Below, piece after piece: positions 24,831-33,850 of a stretch of 34,751 bases of DNA. A model generated the notes under the pieces. The model was not told where the DNA came from. It was given only the letters and a program-made list of their open reading frames with translations, and did no database searches. Where the stretch lies: NCBI GenBank assembly GCA_027487585.1, contig JAIYDH010000100.1:1-34751 (forward strand), read 5' to 3'. The translations under genes were made by a program, and so were the position numbers. Position 1 is the first letter of the stretch; the number at the start of each line of letters is the position of its first letter. Origin of the DNA: Rubrivivax sp. GTDB lineage: Bacteria; Pseudomonadota; Gammaproteobacteria; Burkholderiales; Burkholderiaceae_C.

Positions 24831-25762
24831 CGGCGCTGATTCTCCAGGGCCGCCGCCAGCCGCGCCGCCGCGCGCTCGGCGGGCTCGCTGCTGCGGTGCA
24901 CGGCCACGCCAGGCAGCGCCTGGCGCAGCGCAGCCTCGATGGCCGGGTGCAGATCGAACACGCGGCCGGCCAGCGCCACCGGCAGGCTCGCGCCGAGCCG
25001 GCCGTGCAGCGCCTGCGCCAGGCGCGCCAGCTCGCCACCCGCCTGCTGCAGCAGCGCCAGCGCTGCGGCGTCGCCCCCATGGGCCGCGGCGGCCACAGCC
25101 AGCGCCAGCGTGCCCAGTTCGCCCCGGCTGGCGCCGTAGACGAAGGCGCGCGTGGCGGGCCAGTCGTCGCCACCCACGGCCTGGGCCAGCGCGCGGCCCA
25201 GCGGCGTGGCCGCGCTGGCACCTGGCGCGGCGTCTTCGGCGCGCCACACGAGCTGCAGCGCCTGGCGCGCTATCCAGTGGCCGCCGCCGGCGTCGTCGAT
25301 CACCGCGCCGCGACCGCCGGCGCGGTGCAGCGTGCCGTCGGCGGCCAGCAGCGCAGCGATCGAGCCGGTGCCGGCGTAGACCACGAGGCCCGCGCCCGGC
25401 GCAAAGGCGGCAAGGCAGGCGAGCTCGATGTCGCTGCACACACGCACGGCCGCGGGTGGCAGGCCGAGTGCGCGCGCCAGTTCCGCCGCCAGCGCAGCAT
25501 CGAAGCCGGTGACCCCGGCCCAGGCGCTGCGCAGCACGGTGCCGGCGGGCAGCGCGGCGACCAGGGCCTGCAGCGCCTCGGCCAGCGCGGCGCGGCCGGG
25601 CGCGTCGAGCAGCATCAGGCCGGTGATCGGCGGCGCGGTGCCTTCGGCCTGCAACGCGCCGGTGGCATCGGCCAGCGCCCAGCGCGTCTGCGTGCCGCCG
25701 GCATCAAGGCCGAGGTGCAGCGCAGGGGCAGGAACAGGCGCGGTGGCAGTCACGGGCGGCAT
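24827..25762 (-). CDS. BadF/BadG/BcrA/BcrD-family sugar kinase (N-acetylglucosamine/MurNAc kinase-like); start may be GTG at 25753
   Basis: LGLDAGGTQTRWALADATG, VYAGTGSIAALL, GGRGAVIDDAGGGHWIAR. Confidence 0.85.
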   Translation of the reverse strand: MPPVTATAPVPAPALHLGLDAGGTQTRWALADATGALQAEGTAPPITGLMLLDAPGRAALAEALQALVAALPAGTVLRSAWAGVTGFDAALAAELARALGLPPAAVRVCSDIELACLAAFAPGAGLVVYAGTGSIAALLAADGTLHRAGGRGAVIDDAGGGHWIARQALQLVWRAEDAAPGASAATPLGRALAQAVGGDDWPATRAFVYGASRGELGTLALAVAAAAHGGDAAALALLQQAGGELARLAQALHGRLGASLPVALAGRVFDLHPAIEAALRQALPGVAVHRSSEPAERAAARLAAALENQRR

Positions 25763-25784
25763 TGTCGCGGCGGCCATCGACAAT
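25761..25784. promoter_or_regulatory. Divergent palindrome ATTGTCG-N10-CGACAAT between kinase and dacB
   Basis: Exact 7-bp inverted arms; both arms read as a GACAAT -10-like box 7 nt from a start codon. Confidence 0.45.
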
Positions 25785-25791
25785 CCCAGCC

Positions 25792-27285
25792 ATGACACCA
25801 CCGATGCTGCGCCCGCTGTGGCGCCTGGCGGCTTTGCTGGCCTGCAGCGCGGCAGCCCATGCCTCGCCCCCCGAGCCCGTGCAGCAGGCGCTGCAGGCTG
25901 CGGGGCTGCCGGCGTCGGCGCTGGCGTATGCGGCCGTGCCGCTGGGGCACCACGGCCGCGCCGTCGGCTGGCAGGCCACGCGGCCGATGCAGCCGGGCTC
26001 GACGATGAAGCTCGTCACCAGCATCGTGGCGCTCGACGTGCTCGGCCCCAACCACCGCGGCTTCACCGAACTCGTGAGCGCCGCGCCACGCCGCGCGGGG
26101 CCGGACGGCGAGGTGCTCGACGGCGACCTCGTGCTGCGCGGCGGTGGCGACGTCGAGCTGGGCGTGTCGCAGCTCTGGGCGCTGCTGATGGAGCTGCGCG
26201 AGAGCGGCGTGCGTGAGCTGCGCGGCGACGTGCTGCTCGACCGCAGCCGCTACGACCCGCCGCGCGCCGACCTCGGCCTGCCGCCCTTCGACAGCGCGCC
26301 CGAGTTCCCCTACAACGTGATCCCCGATGCGCTGAACGTGGCCGGCAGCCTGCTGCCGCTGAAGCTGCAGGCCACGGCCGAGGGCGTGGTGGCCACCGCG
26401 GTGCCGGCGCTCGACGGCCTCGTCATCGACGCGCGCGGCATGGCCCTCGTCGACGCCCGCTGCGCTGACTGGGACGACCACTGGAAACCCGCCACCACGG
26501 CGCGCGAGGGTGGCGTCACCACCATCACCCTGCACGGCGCCTTCCCGCGCGCCTGCACGGCGCGGCCAGCGCTGCAGCTGCTGGACCGCGACGAGCTCGC
26601 CGAGCGCCTGGTTCGCACGCTGTGGCGTGGCCTGGGCGGGCGCTTCACCGGCCGCGTGCGCGAGGGCACGGCGCCCGCCGGTGCCGCGGTGCTGGCGCGC
26701 CGCCAGGGCCGGCCCTGGGGCGAGCTGATGCGCCACCTGAACAAGGCCAGCGACAACCCCTGGACGCGCGTGCTGTTCCACGAGCTCGGCGTCGCAGCAC
26801 CGGCCGAAGCCCCCGGGCCCACCGCACAGCGCGCCGACCGCGTGCTGCGCGACTGGCTGCAGCGCCAGGGCATCGACGCCCGCGCGCTCGTCAGCGACAA
26901 CGGCTCCGGCCTGTCGCGCAGCGAGCGTGTGAGCACGCAGTTGCTGGCCGAGATGCTGCGCGCCGCCTGGCAGGGCCGCCACCGCCACGACCTGCTGGCC
27001 ACGCTGCCCACGGTGGGCGTGGACGGCACGATGCGGCTGCGGCTGCGCGAGTCACCCGCCACCGGCTGGGCGCGGCTGAAGACCGGCACGCTGCGCAACG
27101 TGGTCGGCCTGGCGGGCGTCATGCGCGACGGCGACGGCCGCGACTGGGCCGTGGCGATGCTGATCAACGACGACGCCGCCGCGCGCGGCCGGCCAGTGCT
27201 GGACGCGCTGGTGGACCACTGGGCGCGCAGCGCGCCCGATGCGGTGGCCGCGCCACGCGTGGGGCCGCAGGGCGACGGGCCCTGA
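25792..27285 (+). CDS. dacB: D-alanyl-D-alanine carboxypeptidase/endopeptidase (PBP4, class C)
   Basis: SxxK = STMK, SxN = SDNGSGLSR, KTG = KTGTLRN; signal peptide. Confidence 0.93.
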   Translation: MTPPMLRPLWRLAALLACSAAAHASPPEPVQQALQAAGLPASALAYAAVPLGHHGRAVGWQATRPMQPGSTMKLVTSIVALDVLGPNHRGFTELVSAAPRRAGPDGEVLDGDLVLRGGGDVELGVSQLWALLMELRESGVRELRGDVLLDRSRYDPPRADLGLPPFDSAPEFPYNVIPDALNVAGSLLPLKLQATAEGVVATAVPALDGLVIDARGMALVDARCADWDDHWKPATTAREGGVTTITLHGAFPRACTARPALQLLDRDELAERLVRTLWRGLGGRFTGRVREGTAPAGAAVLARRQGRPWGELMRHLNKASDNPWTRVLFHELGVAAPAEAPGPTAQRADRVLRDWLQRQGIDARALVSDNGSGLSRSERVSTQLLAEMLRAAWQGRHRHDLLATLPTVGVDGTMRLRLRESPATGWARLKTGTLRNVVGLAGVMRDGDGRDWAVAMLINDDAAARGRPVLDALVDHWARSAPDAVAAPRVGPQGDGP

Positions 27286-27315
27286 GAGCCTTCAGCCGCC
27301 GCGCCGAACACACTG

Positions 27316-28287
27316 TCAACGCAGGCCGAACTCCGCCGCGTCGCGCCGGAAGCCGTCCCACTGCGAGCGCACCTCGCGCTCCAGCGCCTCGCCAGCCAGG
27401 GGCCGCGCCTGCAGCGACAAGCCGGCCAGCAGCTGCTCGTAGCGCGCCTGGCGCTGGCCGGCCAGCAGCTGGTTCGCCCAGCCGTCGGCCTCGACCGCGG
27501 GCATGGCGTGCGACGTGTACACGCCGCGCAGGATGGGCCAGACCAGATCCACCCCCTGCTCGCGCGCGGTGGGCACGTGGGCCAGCAGCCCGGCCAGCCG
27601 GCGCTCGGACAGCACCGCCAGCAGCCGCAGCGGCTGGCCCTGGCGCAGCGGCTCGCTGATCTCGGCGGCATCGCCGGCCAGCACCTGCACATGGCGGCCC
27701 CGCAGGGCCTGCAAGGCGTCGCCGCCGCCTTCGAAGGCGACGAAGCGGAAGGCCCGGTGTCCCACGCCCGCGGCCCGCGCCAGCCGGGCCGACTTCAGCC
27801 AGTCCTGGCTGCCCAGCGTGCCGCCACCGGCAAACACCACCGCCGCGGGGTTGGCGGCCAGGGCCTGCAGCAGCTCGGGCAGGCGCTGCCAGGGCGAGTC
27901 GCGGTGCACGGCGACGACACCGTGGTCCTGTGCCAGGGCCGCGAGCCAGCGCACCGCGTCGACCGGGTGGCGGCCCAGGCGCCCCTGGGCCAGCATCAGC
28001 AAGGTGCCGCTGGAAAACGCCACCAGCTCGCGTGACGTCGCCCGCCGGCCGGCCACCACCTCGTTGAACACCAGCGCCCCGATGCCGCCGGGCTGGTGCA
28101 CCACCGGCACGAGCGGCGCCGCCGCCGCCCCGGGCGCCGGCGCCAGTGCCAGCTGCGCCAGCCGGCAGGTGATGTCGAAGCCGCCACCGGGCTTGGCGGG
28201 CACCACGCACTGCAGGGCCCGGGCCGGCGCGGCCAGGCCCGGCAGCACGAGCGGCAGCGTGCAGGGCAGCCAGGCGCGCCGCCTCAT
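27316..28287 (-). CDS. Tripartite tricarboxylate transporter substrate-binding protein (TctC/Bug-like)
   Basis: VVPAKPGGGFDITCRLAQLAL, VVHQPGGIGALVFNEV; 4-bp overlap with the upstream kinase gene. Confidence 0.8.
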   Translation of the reverse strand: MRRRAWLPCTLPLVLPGLAAPARALQCVVPAKPGGGFDITCRLAQLALAPAPGAAAAPLVPVVHQPGGIGALVFNEVVAGRRATSRELVAFSSGTLLMLAQGRLGRHPVDAVRWLAALAQDHGVVAVHRDSPWQRLPELLQALAANPAAVVFAGGGTLGSQDWLKSARLARAAGVGHRAFRFVAFEGGGDALQALRGRHVQVLAGDAAEISEPLRQGQPLRLLAVLSERRLAGLLAHVPTAREQGVDLVWPILRGVYTSHAMPAVEADGWANQLLAGQRQARYEQLLAGLSLQARPLAGEALEREVRSQWDGFRRDAAEFGLR

Positions 28288-29774
28288 GCCGGCTCCCGCG
28301 GCCAGCGCAGCCGCACGCGCAGGCCCTGGCCGGCGGCATCGGCGGCACCGATGTCGAGCACGCCGCCATGTCGGCGTGCCACGGCGCTGGCGATCGCCAG
28401 GCCCAGCCCCGAGCCCCGGCTGCCGCGCCCCTTGGCGAAGCGCTCGCCGACGCGGGCGCGCAGCTCGGCGTCCAGGCCCGGCCCGGCGTCGCTGACGCCG
28501 ACCCAGACCTCGTGCGCGTCGACACCGGCCTCCAGCGTCACCGGCCCGGCGCCGTGGACGAGGGCGTTGTGGGCGAGGTTGGCCAAGGCCTCGCGCAGCG
28601 GCGCCAGGTCGCCACGAGCGGGCACGCCGGCCTCGGGCGCGTCGACGCCGAAGTCGATGCCGCGCTCGCGCGCCTGCGGCAGCAGCGAGAGCGCCACGTC
28701 GCGGGCCAGCACGGCCAGGTCCAGTGGCTCGGGCTCGTGCGCCGCGGCGTCGGCGCGGGCCAGCGCCAGCAGCTGCGCGGTGCCGCGCGTGGCGTGGTCG
28801 AGCTCCTGCGACAAGGCCTGCAGCACCTCGGCATGGCGCGCCGCGTCGGGCTCGCGCCGTGCGAAGTCGAGCTGCGCGCGCAGCGTGGCCAGTGGCGTGC
28901 GCAGCTGGTGCGAAGCGTCGTCCACGAACTGCCGGCGCTGCGCCATCAGCGCGGCCGTGCGCTCGAGCTGCTGGTTCACCGCATCCACCAGCGGCAGCAG
29001 TTCGGCGGGCAGGCCCTCGGCCTGCAGCGGGCGCAGGTCGTCGGGCCGGCGCGAGCGCGTGGCCTCGGCCAGCCGCCGCACCGGCGCCAGCGCCCAGGCC
29101 GAGGCCCCCAGCACCGCCAGCGCCATCACGCCCAGCACGACGGCATCGCGCCACAGCGCCTGGCGCACGAAGCCGCGGGTGAAGCGCTCGCGCGCCGCCG
29201 TGCCCTCGGCCACCTGGATGAGCACGTGGCGCGCGCTGCCCACCGGTGGCGCCAGCGCGCGGCGCAGCGCACCCACGCGCACCGCCTCGCCGAAGTAGGT
29301 GGCGTCGTAGAACAGCGGCTCGCCGTTGCGCAGCTCGCGCGGCGGCGGCGGCAGGTCGGGCGAGCCGATCTCCACCAGGCCATCGTCGGTGGCGACCCGG
29401 TAGTGCACCGTGGTGGCAGCCGTGAGCTGGAAGAACTCGAAGAGTTGATAGGGCTGCTCCACCGCCAGGCCCCCCGACGCGGTGGACACGCTCAGGTCCA
29501 GGCCCTTGATCGCGCCCAGCAGCGCGCGGTCGTAGGCCGTGTCGGCAGCCTGCTCGGCCTCGGCGCGGGCCAGCCACAGGCCAGCACCCAGCACGAGCAC
29601 CAGGCCCGGCAGCAGCAGGCCCAGCAGCCGCGCGCCGAGCGTGCGCCGGCGCCGCGGCTCAGCGGGTGGGGCGTACGGGCTCGGGGGCAAGGGCGACAGG
29701 GTCGAGCGCGACAGGGTCAAGAGCGCACGGCTCAAGGGCGTAACCGAGGCCGCGGTAGGTCTGGATGTGGACAC
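28284..29774 (-). CDS. Sensor histidine kinase (TctE/QseC-like); start codon uncertain
   Basis: FVDDASHQLRTPLATLRAQLDFARRE (H-box), NLAHNALVHG, GSGLGLAIASAVARRHGG; two TMs. Confidence 0.92.
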   Translation of the reverse strand: MSTSRPTAASVTPLSRALLTLSRSTLSPLPPSPYAPPAEPRRRRTLGARLLGLLLPGLVLVLGAGLWLARAEAEQAADTAYDRALLGAIKGLDLSVSTASGGLAVEQPYQLFEFFQLTAATTVHYRVATDDGLVEIGSPDLPPPPRELRNGEPLFYDATYFGEAVRVGALRRALAPPVGSARHVLIQVAEGTAARERFTRGFVRQALWRDAVVLGVMALAVLGASAWALAPVRRLAEATRSRRPDDLRPLQAEGLPAELLPLVDAVNQQLERTAALMAQRRQFVDDASHQLRTPLATLRAQLDFARREPDAARHAEVLQALSQELDHATRGTAQLLALARADAAAHEPEPLDLAVLARDVALSLLPQARERGIDFGVDAPEAGVPARGDLAPLREALANLAHNALVHGAGPVTLEAGVDAHEVWVGVSDAGPGLDAELRARVGERFAKGRGSRGSGLGLAIASAVARRHGGVLDIGAADAAGQGLRVRLRWPREPA

Positions 29775-30387
29775 CGCTGCCTTCGAGCCGGCGGCGCAGG
29801 CGGTGCATCAGCACGTCCAGCGCCGCGGGTTGCACGTCGTCGTCGTCGGAGAACACCCGCTCGGCGAGATCGCGGCGGGACATGGGCTCGCCGCTGCGCA
29901 GGATGAGCGCCGCCAGCAAGCCGTGCTCGCGCGGCGACAGTGCCATGGCCTCGTCGCCGAGCAGGAACTGGCGCGTGCCGGGGTCGAACTGCAGCCGTCC
30001 GCAGGCCAGGCGCGGGCGGTCCAGCCCGCGGGCGCGCCGCACCAGGGCCGTCAAGCGCGCCTCCAGTTCGGCCAGCGCAAAGGGCTTGGCGAGAAAGTCG
30101 TCGGCGCCCTCGTGCAGCGCACTCACGCGTTCGGCCAGGGAGTCGCGCGCCGTCAGCACCAGCACCGGCAGCGGGCTGCCGCGGGCCCGCAGGCGCTGCA
30201 CGAGTTCGTGGCCTCCCAGGCCCGGCAGGCCGAGGTCGAGCACCAGCACGTCGTGGTCGGCCTCGGCCAGCGCGCGCTCGGCCAGGCGGCCGTCGTCGCG
30301 CCAGTCGACGCGGTGGCCGGCCTGCTCGAGCGCGCGCCGGAGCCACTCGCCCAGACCGTGGTCGTCTTCGGCCAGCAGGATGCGCAT
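29659..30387 (-). CDS. OmpR-type response regulator (TctD-like)
   Basis: MRILLAEDDHGLGEWLRRALEQ, DVLVLDLGLPGLGG, C-terminal winged helix ...TYRGLGYAL. Confidence 0.93.
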   Translation of the reverse strand: MRILLAEDDHGLGEWLRRALEQAGHRVDWRDDGRLAERALAEADHDVLVLDLGLPGLGGHELVQRLRARGSPLPVLVLTARDSLAERVSALHEGADDFLAKPFALAELEARLTALVRRARGLDRPRLACGRLQFDPGTRQFLLGDEAMALSPREHGLLAALILRSGEPMSRRDLAERVFSDDDDVQPAALDVLMHRLRRRLEGSGVHIQTYRGLGYALEPCALDPVALDPVALAPEPVRPTR

Positions 30388-30509
30388 GCGCGCATTGTGT
30401 GGGGCCGTCGGCTGAAAGATGTTGGAAAGGTGCCGCCGGTCAGCATGCCGGCTGCGGCAGGCGGCACCGAGGCCGGACCGCACCACCCCACAAGCCGGAG
30501 ACAAGACCC

Positions 30510-31496
30510 ATGAACCCTGCGTTCCTACCCCGCCGCCGCCTGCTGCAGGCCGGCGCCGCCAGCGCCGCGGCACTGGCCCTGCCTGTGCTGCACGCCCAGG
30601 CCTGGCCGACCAAGAACGTGCGCTTCGTCGTGCCCTTTGCACCGGGCGGCAGCTCGGAGATCATCGCGCGCGCCGCGGCCGTCGAACTGACCAAGCTGCT
30701 GGGCCAGACGGTGTTCGTCGACAACAAGCCCGGCGCCGCCGGCAACGTGGCCATGCAGGAAGTGGCGCGCGCCGACGACCAGCACACCGTCATCCTCGGC
30801 CACATCGGCACCTTGTCGGTCAACCCGTACATCTTCGACAAGCTGCCCTACGACGCCAACCGCGACTTCAAGCCCGTGTCGCTGCTGGCCAAGGTGCCCA
30901 GCCTGTACCTGGTGCACCCCGACCTGCCGGCCAAGACGCTGGCTGAGTTCGTGGCCCTGGCCAAGAAGCAGCCGGGCCGGCTGAACTACGGCTCGGCCGG
31001 CAACGGCAGCGCCGGCCACCTGGCGATGGAGTACCTGAAGAAGGAAAGCGGCACCTTCATCACCCACGTGCCCTACCGCGGCACCGGCCCGATGCTCACC
31101 GACCTGCTGGCCGGCCGCCTGGACGCCGCCGCCATCGGCGCCGCCGCGGTGCTGCAGTTCGTGCGCACCGGCAAGCTGCGCTGCATCGCCACCGGCACGG
31201 CGCAGCGCATCGTGCAGCTGCCCGATGTGCCCACGGTGGCCGAACAGGGCTACAAGGGCTTCGAGATGTCGCAGTGGTACGGCCTGAACGTGCCGGCCTC
31301 GATGCCCGCCGCGGCCATCGACCGGCTCGCCGCCGCCGCCGCCAAGGCGATGAAGGAGCCGGCCACGCTGGAGCGCCTGGCACAAGACGCGGCCATCGCC
31401 GTAGGCAGCACACCGGCGGAGTACGCGGCCTTCATCGCCGCCGAGCAGAAGCGCTGGCAGCCGGTGATCGCACGGGCGAAGATCAAGCCCGACTGA
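30510..31496 (+). CDS. Bug-family tripartite tricarboxylate transporter substrate-binding protein
   Basis: WPTKNVRFVVPFAPGGSSEIIARA, VDNKPGAAGNVAMQEVARA, LNYGSAGNGSAGHLAMEYLK. Confidence 0.93.
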   Translation: MNPAFLPRRRLLQAGAASAAALALPVLHAQAWPTKNVRFVVPFAPGGSSEIIARAAAVELTKLLGQTVFVDNKPGAAGNVAMQEVARADDQHTVILGHIGTLSVNPYIFDKLPYDANRDFKPVSLLAKVPSLYLVHPDLPAKTLAEFVALAKKQPGRLNYGSAGNGSAGHLAMEYLKKESGTFITHVPYRGTGPMLTDLLAGRLDAAAIGAAAVLQFVRTGKLRCIATGTAQRIVQLPDVPTVAEQGYKGFEMSQWYGLNVPASMPAAAIDRLAAAAAKAMKEPATLERLAQDAAIAVGSTPAEYAAFIAAEQKRWQPVIARAKIKPD

Positions 31497-31941
31497 GCCT
31501 TCGGCGCGCAGGCACCGCGGCCCCTTCGCGGGCCTGCGGTGCAAACGGGTTCACCACCTCCAAGCTGCCGAATCGCCGGCCGGGCTGGAGGTCTTCGCTG
31601 AACAGCGTGTCGCAGCCGGCCTGCAGCGCGGCCTGCACGACCATCGCGTCCCAGCCCGACAGCCGGTGCTCGACGGCCAGGCGCAGCGCGTCGAGCTGCG
31701 TCTCGGGCGTGAGCGCCACCACGCGCAGTTGCTTCAGCAGGGTGACGGCGGCCAGCGCGTCATCGGGCGCCCAGCGCAGCTTGCGTGTGAGCACGCTGTA
31801 GGTCTCGGCCAGCACCTGGGTGCTGAGGCTGGGTCGGGCGGCGCCCCGCTCGGCCAGCAGGCGCTGGGCCACGGCCTGCTTGGCAGAGTCCTGGCCGCTC
31901 AGCGCGTAGACGACGACGTTGGTGTCGACGAAGGGGCGCAC
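31483..31941 (-). CDS. PIN-domain toxin (VapC-like)
   Basis: FVDTNVVVYAL, TQVLAETYSV, LSGWDAMVVQAAL, LFSEDLQPG; GTG start. Confidence 0.85.
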   Translation of the reverse strand: MRPFVDTNVVVYALSGQDSAKQAVAQRLLAERGAARPSLSTQVLAETYSVLTRKLRWAPDDALAAVTLLKQLRVVALTPETQLDALRLAVEHRLSGWDAMVVQAALQAGCDTLFSEDLQPGRRFGSLEVVNPFAPQAREGAAVPARRRLSRA

Positions 31942-31955
31942 CGAGTGCCCCGCGC

Positions 31956-32243
31956 CTAGCTGCGGCCCATCAGCGTGGGCAGGCGCTGCTGCAGGACGTC
32001 GTCCATCAGCGCGTCTCGGCTGAATGCGGGGCCTTCAGGCCGTGAGGCACCCGAGCCTGCCCGCCGCCGCCCGCGGGCCGCCACGGCGCGCAGATCGCGC
32101 AGGAAACTGTCGCCGTCGCCATCGGACGCGAAGCGCTCGATGGCCTCGCGGCAGATGTCGTTGACGCTGGTGCCCTGCTGCACGGCCTTCACGCGGGCGC
32201 TGCGCAGCAGTTCGTCGTCGATGGCGAGGGTCAGGTTGGCCAT
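31956..32243 (-). CDS. Ribbon-helix-helix antitoxin (VapB-like)
   Basis: MANLTLAIDDELLRSARVKAVQQGTSVNDICREAIERF; immediately upstream of the PIN gene. Confidence 0.8.
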   Translation of the reverse strand: MANLTLAIDDELLRSARVKAVQQGTSVNDICREAIERFASDGDGDSFLRDLRAVAARGRRRAGSGASRPEGPAFSRDALMDDVLQQRLPTLMGRS

Positions 32244-32302
32244 GCGGCGCATCCTACACAGGTTCCGTGTGGCACGGAACCTGGGGCGCAGGCCTGCGCT
32301 GC

Positions 32303-33850
32303 TCAGACGCCCAGGCGCTCCGGCGCCAGGTAGGCCCGGCGCCAGCTCTCGAAGTCCACCGTGTCGGCAGCCTCGATGGCCATCCGCCCGGCGATCGACT
32401 CGCGGGCCTGGGCCTCGAAGCGGGCGCGCTCGTCGGCCGGCAGCGGCTGGGCGCGGAAGTGCGCGCGCGTCTGCAGGCTCTGGGTCTGGGTGAAGCGGGC
32501 GTGGCTGCCGGCGAAGTCGGCCTGCATCGCGGCCAGCACACGGGCCGAGGGCAGGGTGTCGGGCTGGGCCAGCGCGGCCTGCGCCGCGGCCAGCTGCTGC
32601 GCGTGTGGGCTGCCGCCGTGCAGCGCGTCGAGCGCGCGGGCGATGGGCTGGCACTGCTCCAGGATCTCGGCTGCCCAGTCGACCAGCGTGACCTCGACCA
32701 GGCCATCGCGGCCGGCGCGCTCCAGCTTCAACCCCGGCTCGCGCCCGAACGCGGCCGTGCGGTCTTGGTTGCGGCCGAGCGCCGCGATCTCGTCGGGCGT
32801 GTCGGGCGGGCTGTCGGCCAGCAGGCAGTGCAGCAGGAACACGTCCAGGAAGCGCATCGTGCCGGCATTGATGCCCACTGGCTCGAACGGGTCGAGGTCC
32901 ATGCAGCGCACCTCGACGTACTCGACGCCGCGCTCGCGCAGCGCATGCAGCGGGCGCTCGCCGGGGCGGATCACCCGCTTGGGGCGGATGGTGCCGTAGA
33001 ACTCGTTCTCGATCTGCAGCAGCGTGGTGGCGAGCTGGTTGTACTCGCCGCCGAGGTTCTTGATGCCGATGGCCTCGTACGCAGGGTAGGGCTGCGTCAG
33101 CGCGCCGTGCAATGAATGGGCGTAGCTCTCCAGGCTGTTGTAGCTGACGGCCAGGCTGGCCTGCGCCTCGCTCTGGTAGCCCAGGCGCCCCATGCGCAGG
33201 CTGGTGGCGTGCGGGCGGTAGAAGGTGCCGGGCTCCAGCGGCAGCAGGTCGTGCGGGCGGCCGGCCACGAAGCACTCGCACACGGCAGGGCTGGCGCCAA
33301 ACAGCCACAGCAGCAGAAAGCTCTGGCGGCGGAAGTTGCGGATCAGCGCGAAGTGCTGCTCGTTGCTCAGGCCCGGCAGCGACCAGTTGTAGTGGATGCC
33401 GCTGATGGTTTGCATGCGGCGGCCGTAGCGGTGGCCCAGGCCCATGCGGTAGACGCTCTTGGCGCGCGCGATGTTGCTGCTGCCGTAGCTGCCGATGGGA
33501 ATGTTCTCGTCGGGCGGCAGGCCGCAGGGCATGCTGCTCACCCACAGCAGCTCGTTGCCGTCGCGCCCGGGCTCGGTCTCGAGCACCTCGTAGACGTGGC
33601 GGTGGATGCGCTCGAGCTCGTCCACCGCGGCCTCGGGCGTGGCGTGCACACCGGTGATCAGCTCGAGCTGGCTCTCGCTGTAGTCGGTGGTGATGCGCGG
33701 GTGCGTCAGCGGCGCGCCCAGGCCGGTGGGGTGCGGCGTGCGCGCCAGGCCGCCGGTGGCGCGCGCGCGCAGGCTTTCTTTCTCGATGCCGCGGCGCATG
33801 CCGCGCAGGGTGCTGGCCGCCAAGGCCTGGAGTCGGTCGGTGATCGTCAT
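32303..33850 (-). CDS. gshA: Glutamate-cysteine ligase
   Basis: RGMRRGIEKESLRARATGGLARTPHPTGLGAPLTHPRITTDYSESQLELIT; ISGIHYNWSLPG; EVRCMDLDPFEPVGI. Confidence 0.95.
   Translation of the reverse strand: MTITDRLQALAASTLRGMRRGIEKESLRARATGGLARTPHPTGLGAPLTHPRITTDYSESQLELITGVHATPEAAVDELERIHRHVYEVLETEPGRDGNELLWVSSMPCGLPPDENIPIGSYGSSNIARAKSVYRMGLGHRYGRRMQTISGIHYNWSLPGLSNEQHFALIRNFRRQSFLLLWLFGASPAVCECFVAGRPHDLLPLEPGTFYRPHATSLRMGRLGYQSEAQASLAVSYNSLESYAHSLHGALTQPYPAYEAIGIKNLGGEYNQLATTLLQIENEFYGTIRPKRVIRPGERPLHALRERGVEYVEVRCMDLDPFEPVGINAGTMRFLDVFLLHCLLADSPPDTPDEIAALGRNQDRTAAFGREPGLKLERAGRDGLVEVTLVDWAAEILEQCQPIARALDALHGGSPHAQQLAAAQAALAQPDTLPSARVLAAMQADFAGSHARFTQTQSLQTRAHFRAQPLPADERARFEAQARESIAGRMAIEAADTVDFESWRRAYLAPERLGV

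Noticed and set aside
22354-25221. 955-aa minus-strand ORF
   Set aside because: Only the part from 23991 downward is the GHL10-like lipoprotein; the rest is out of frame with the amidase and kinase genes
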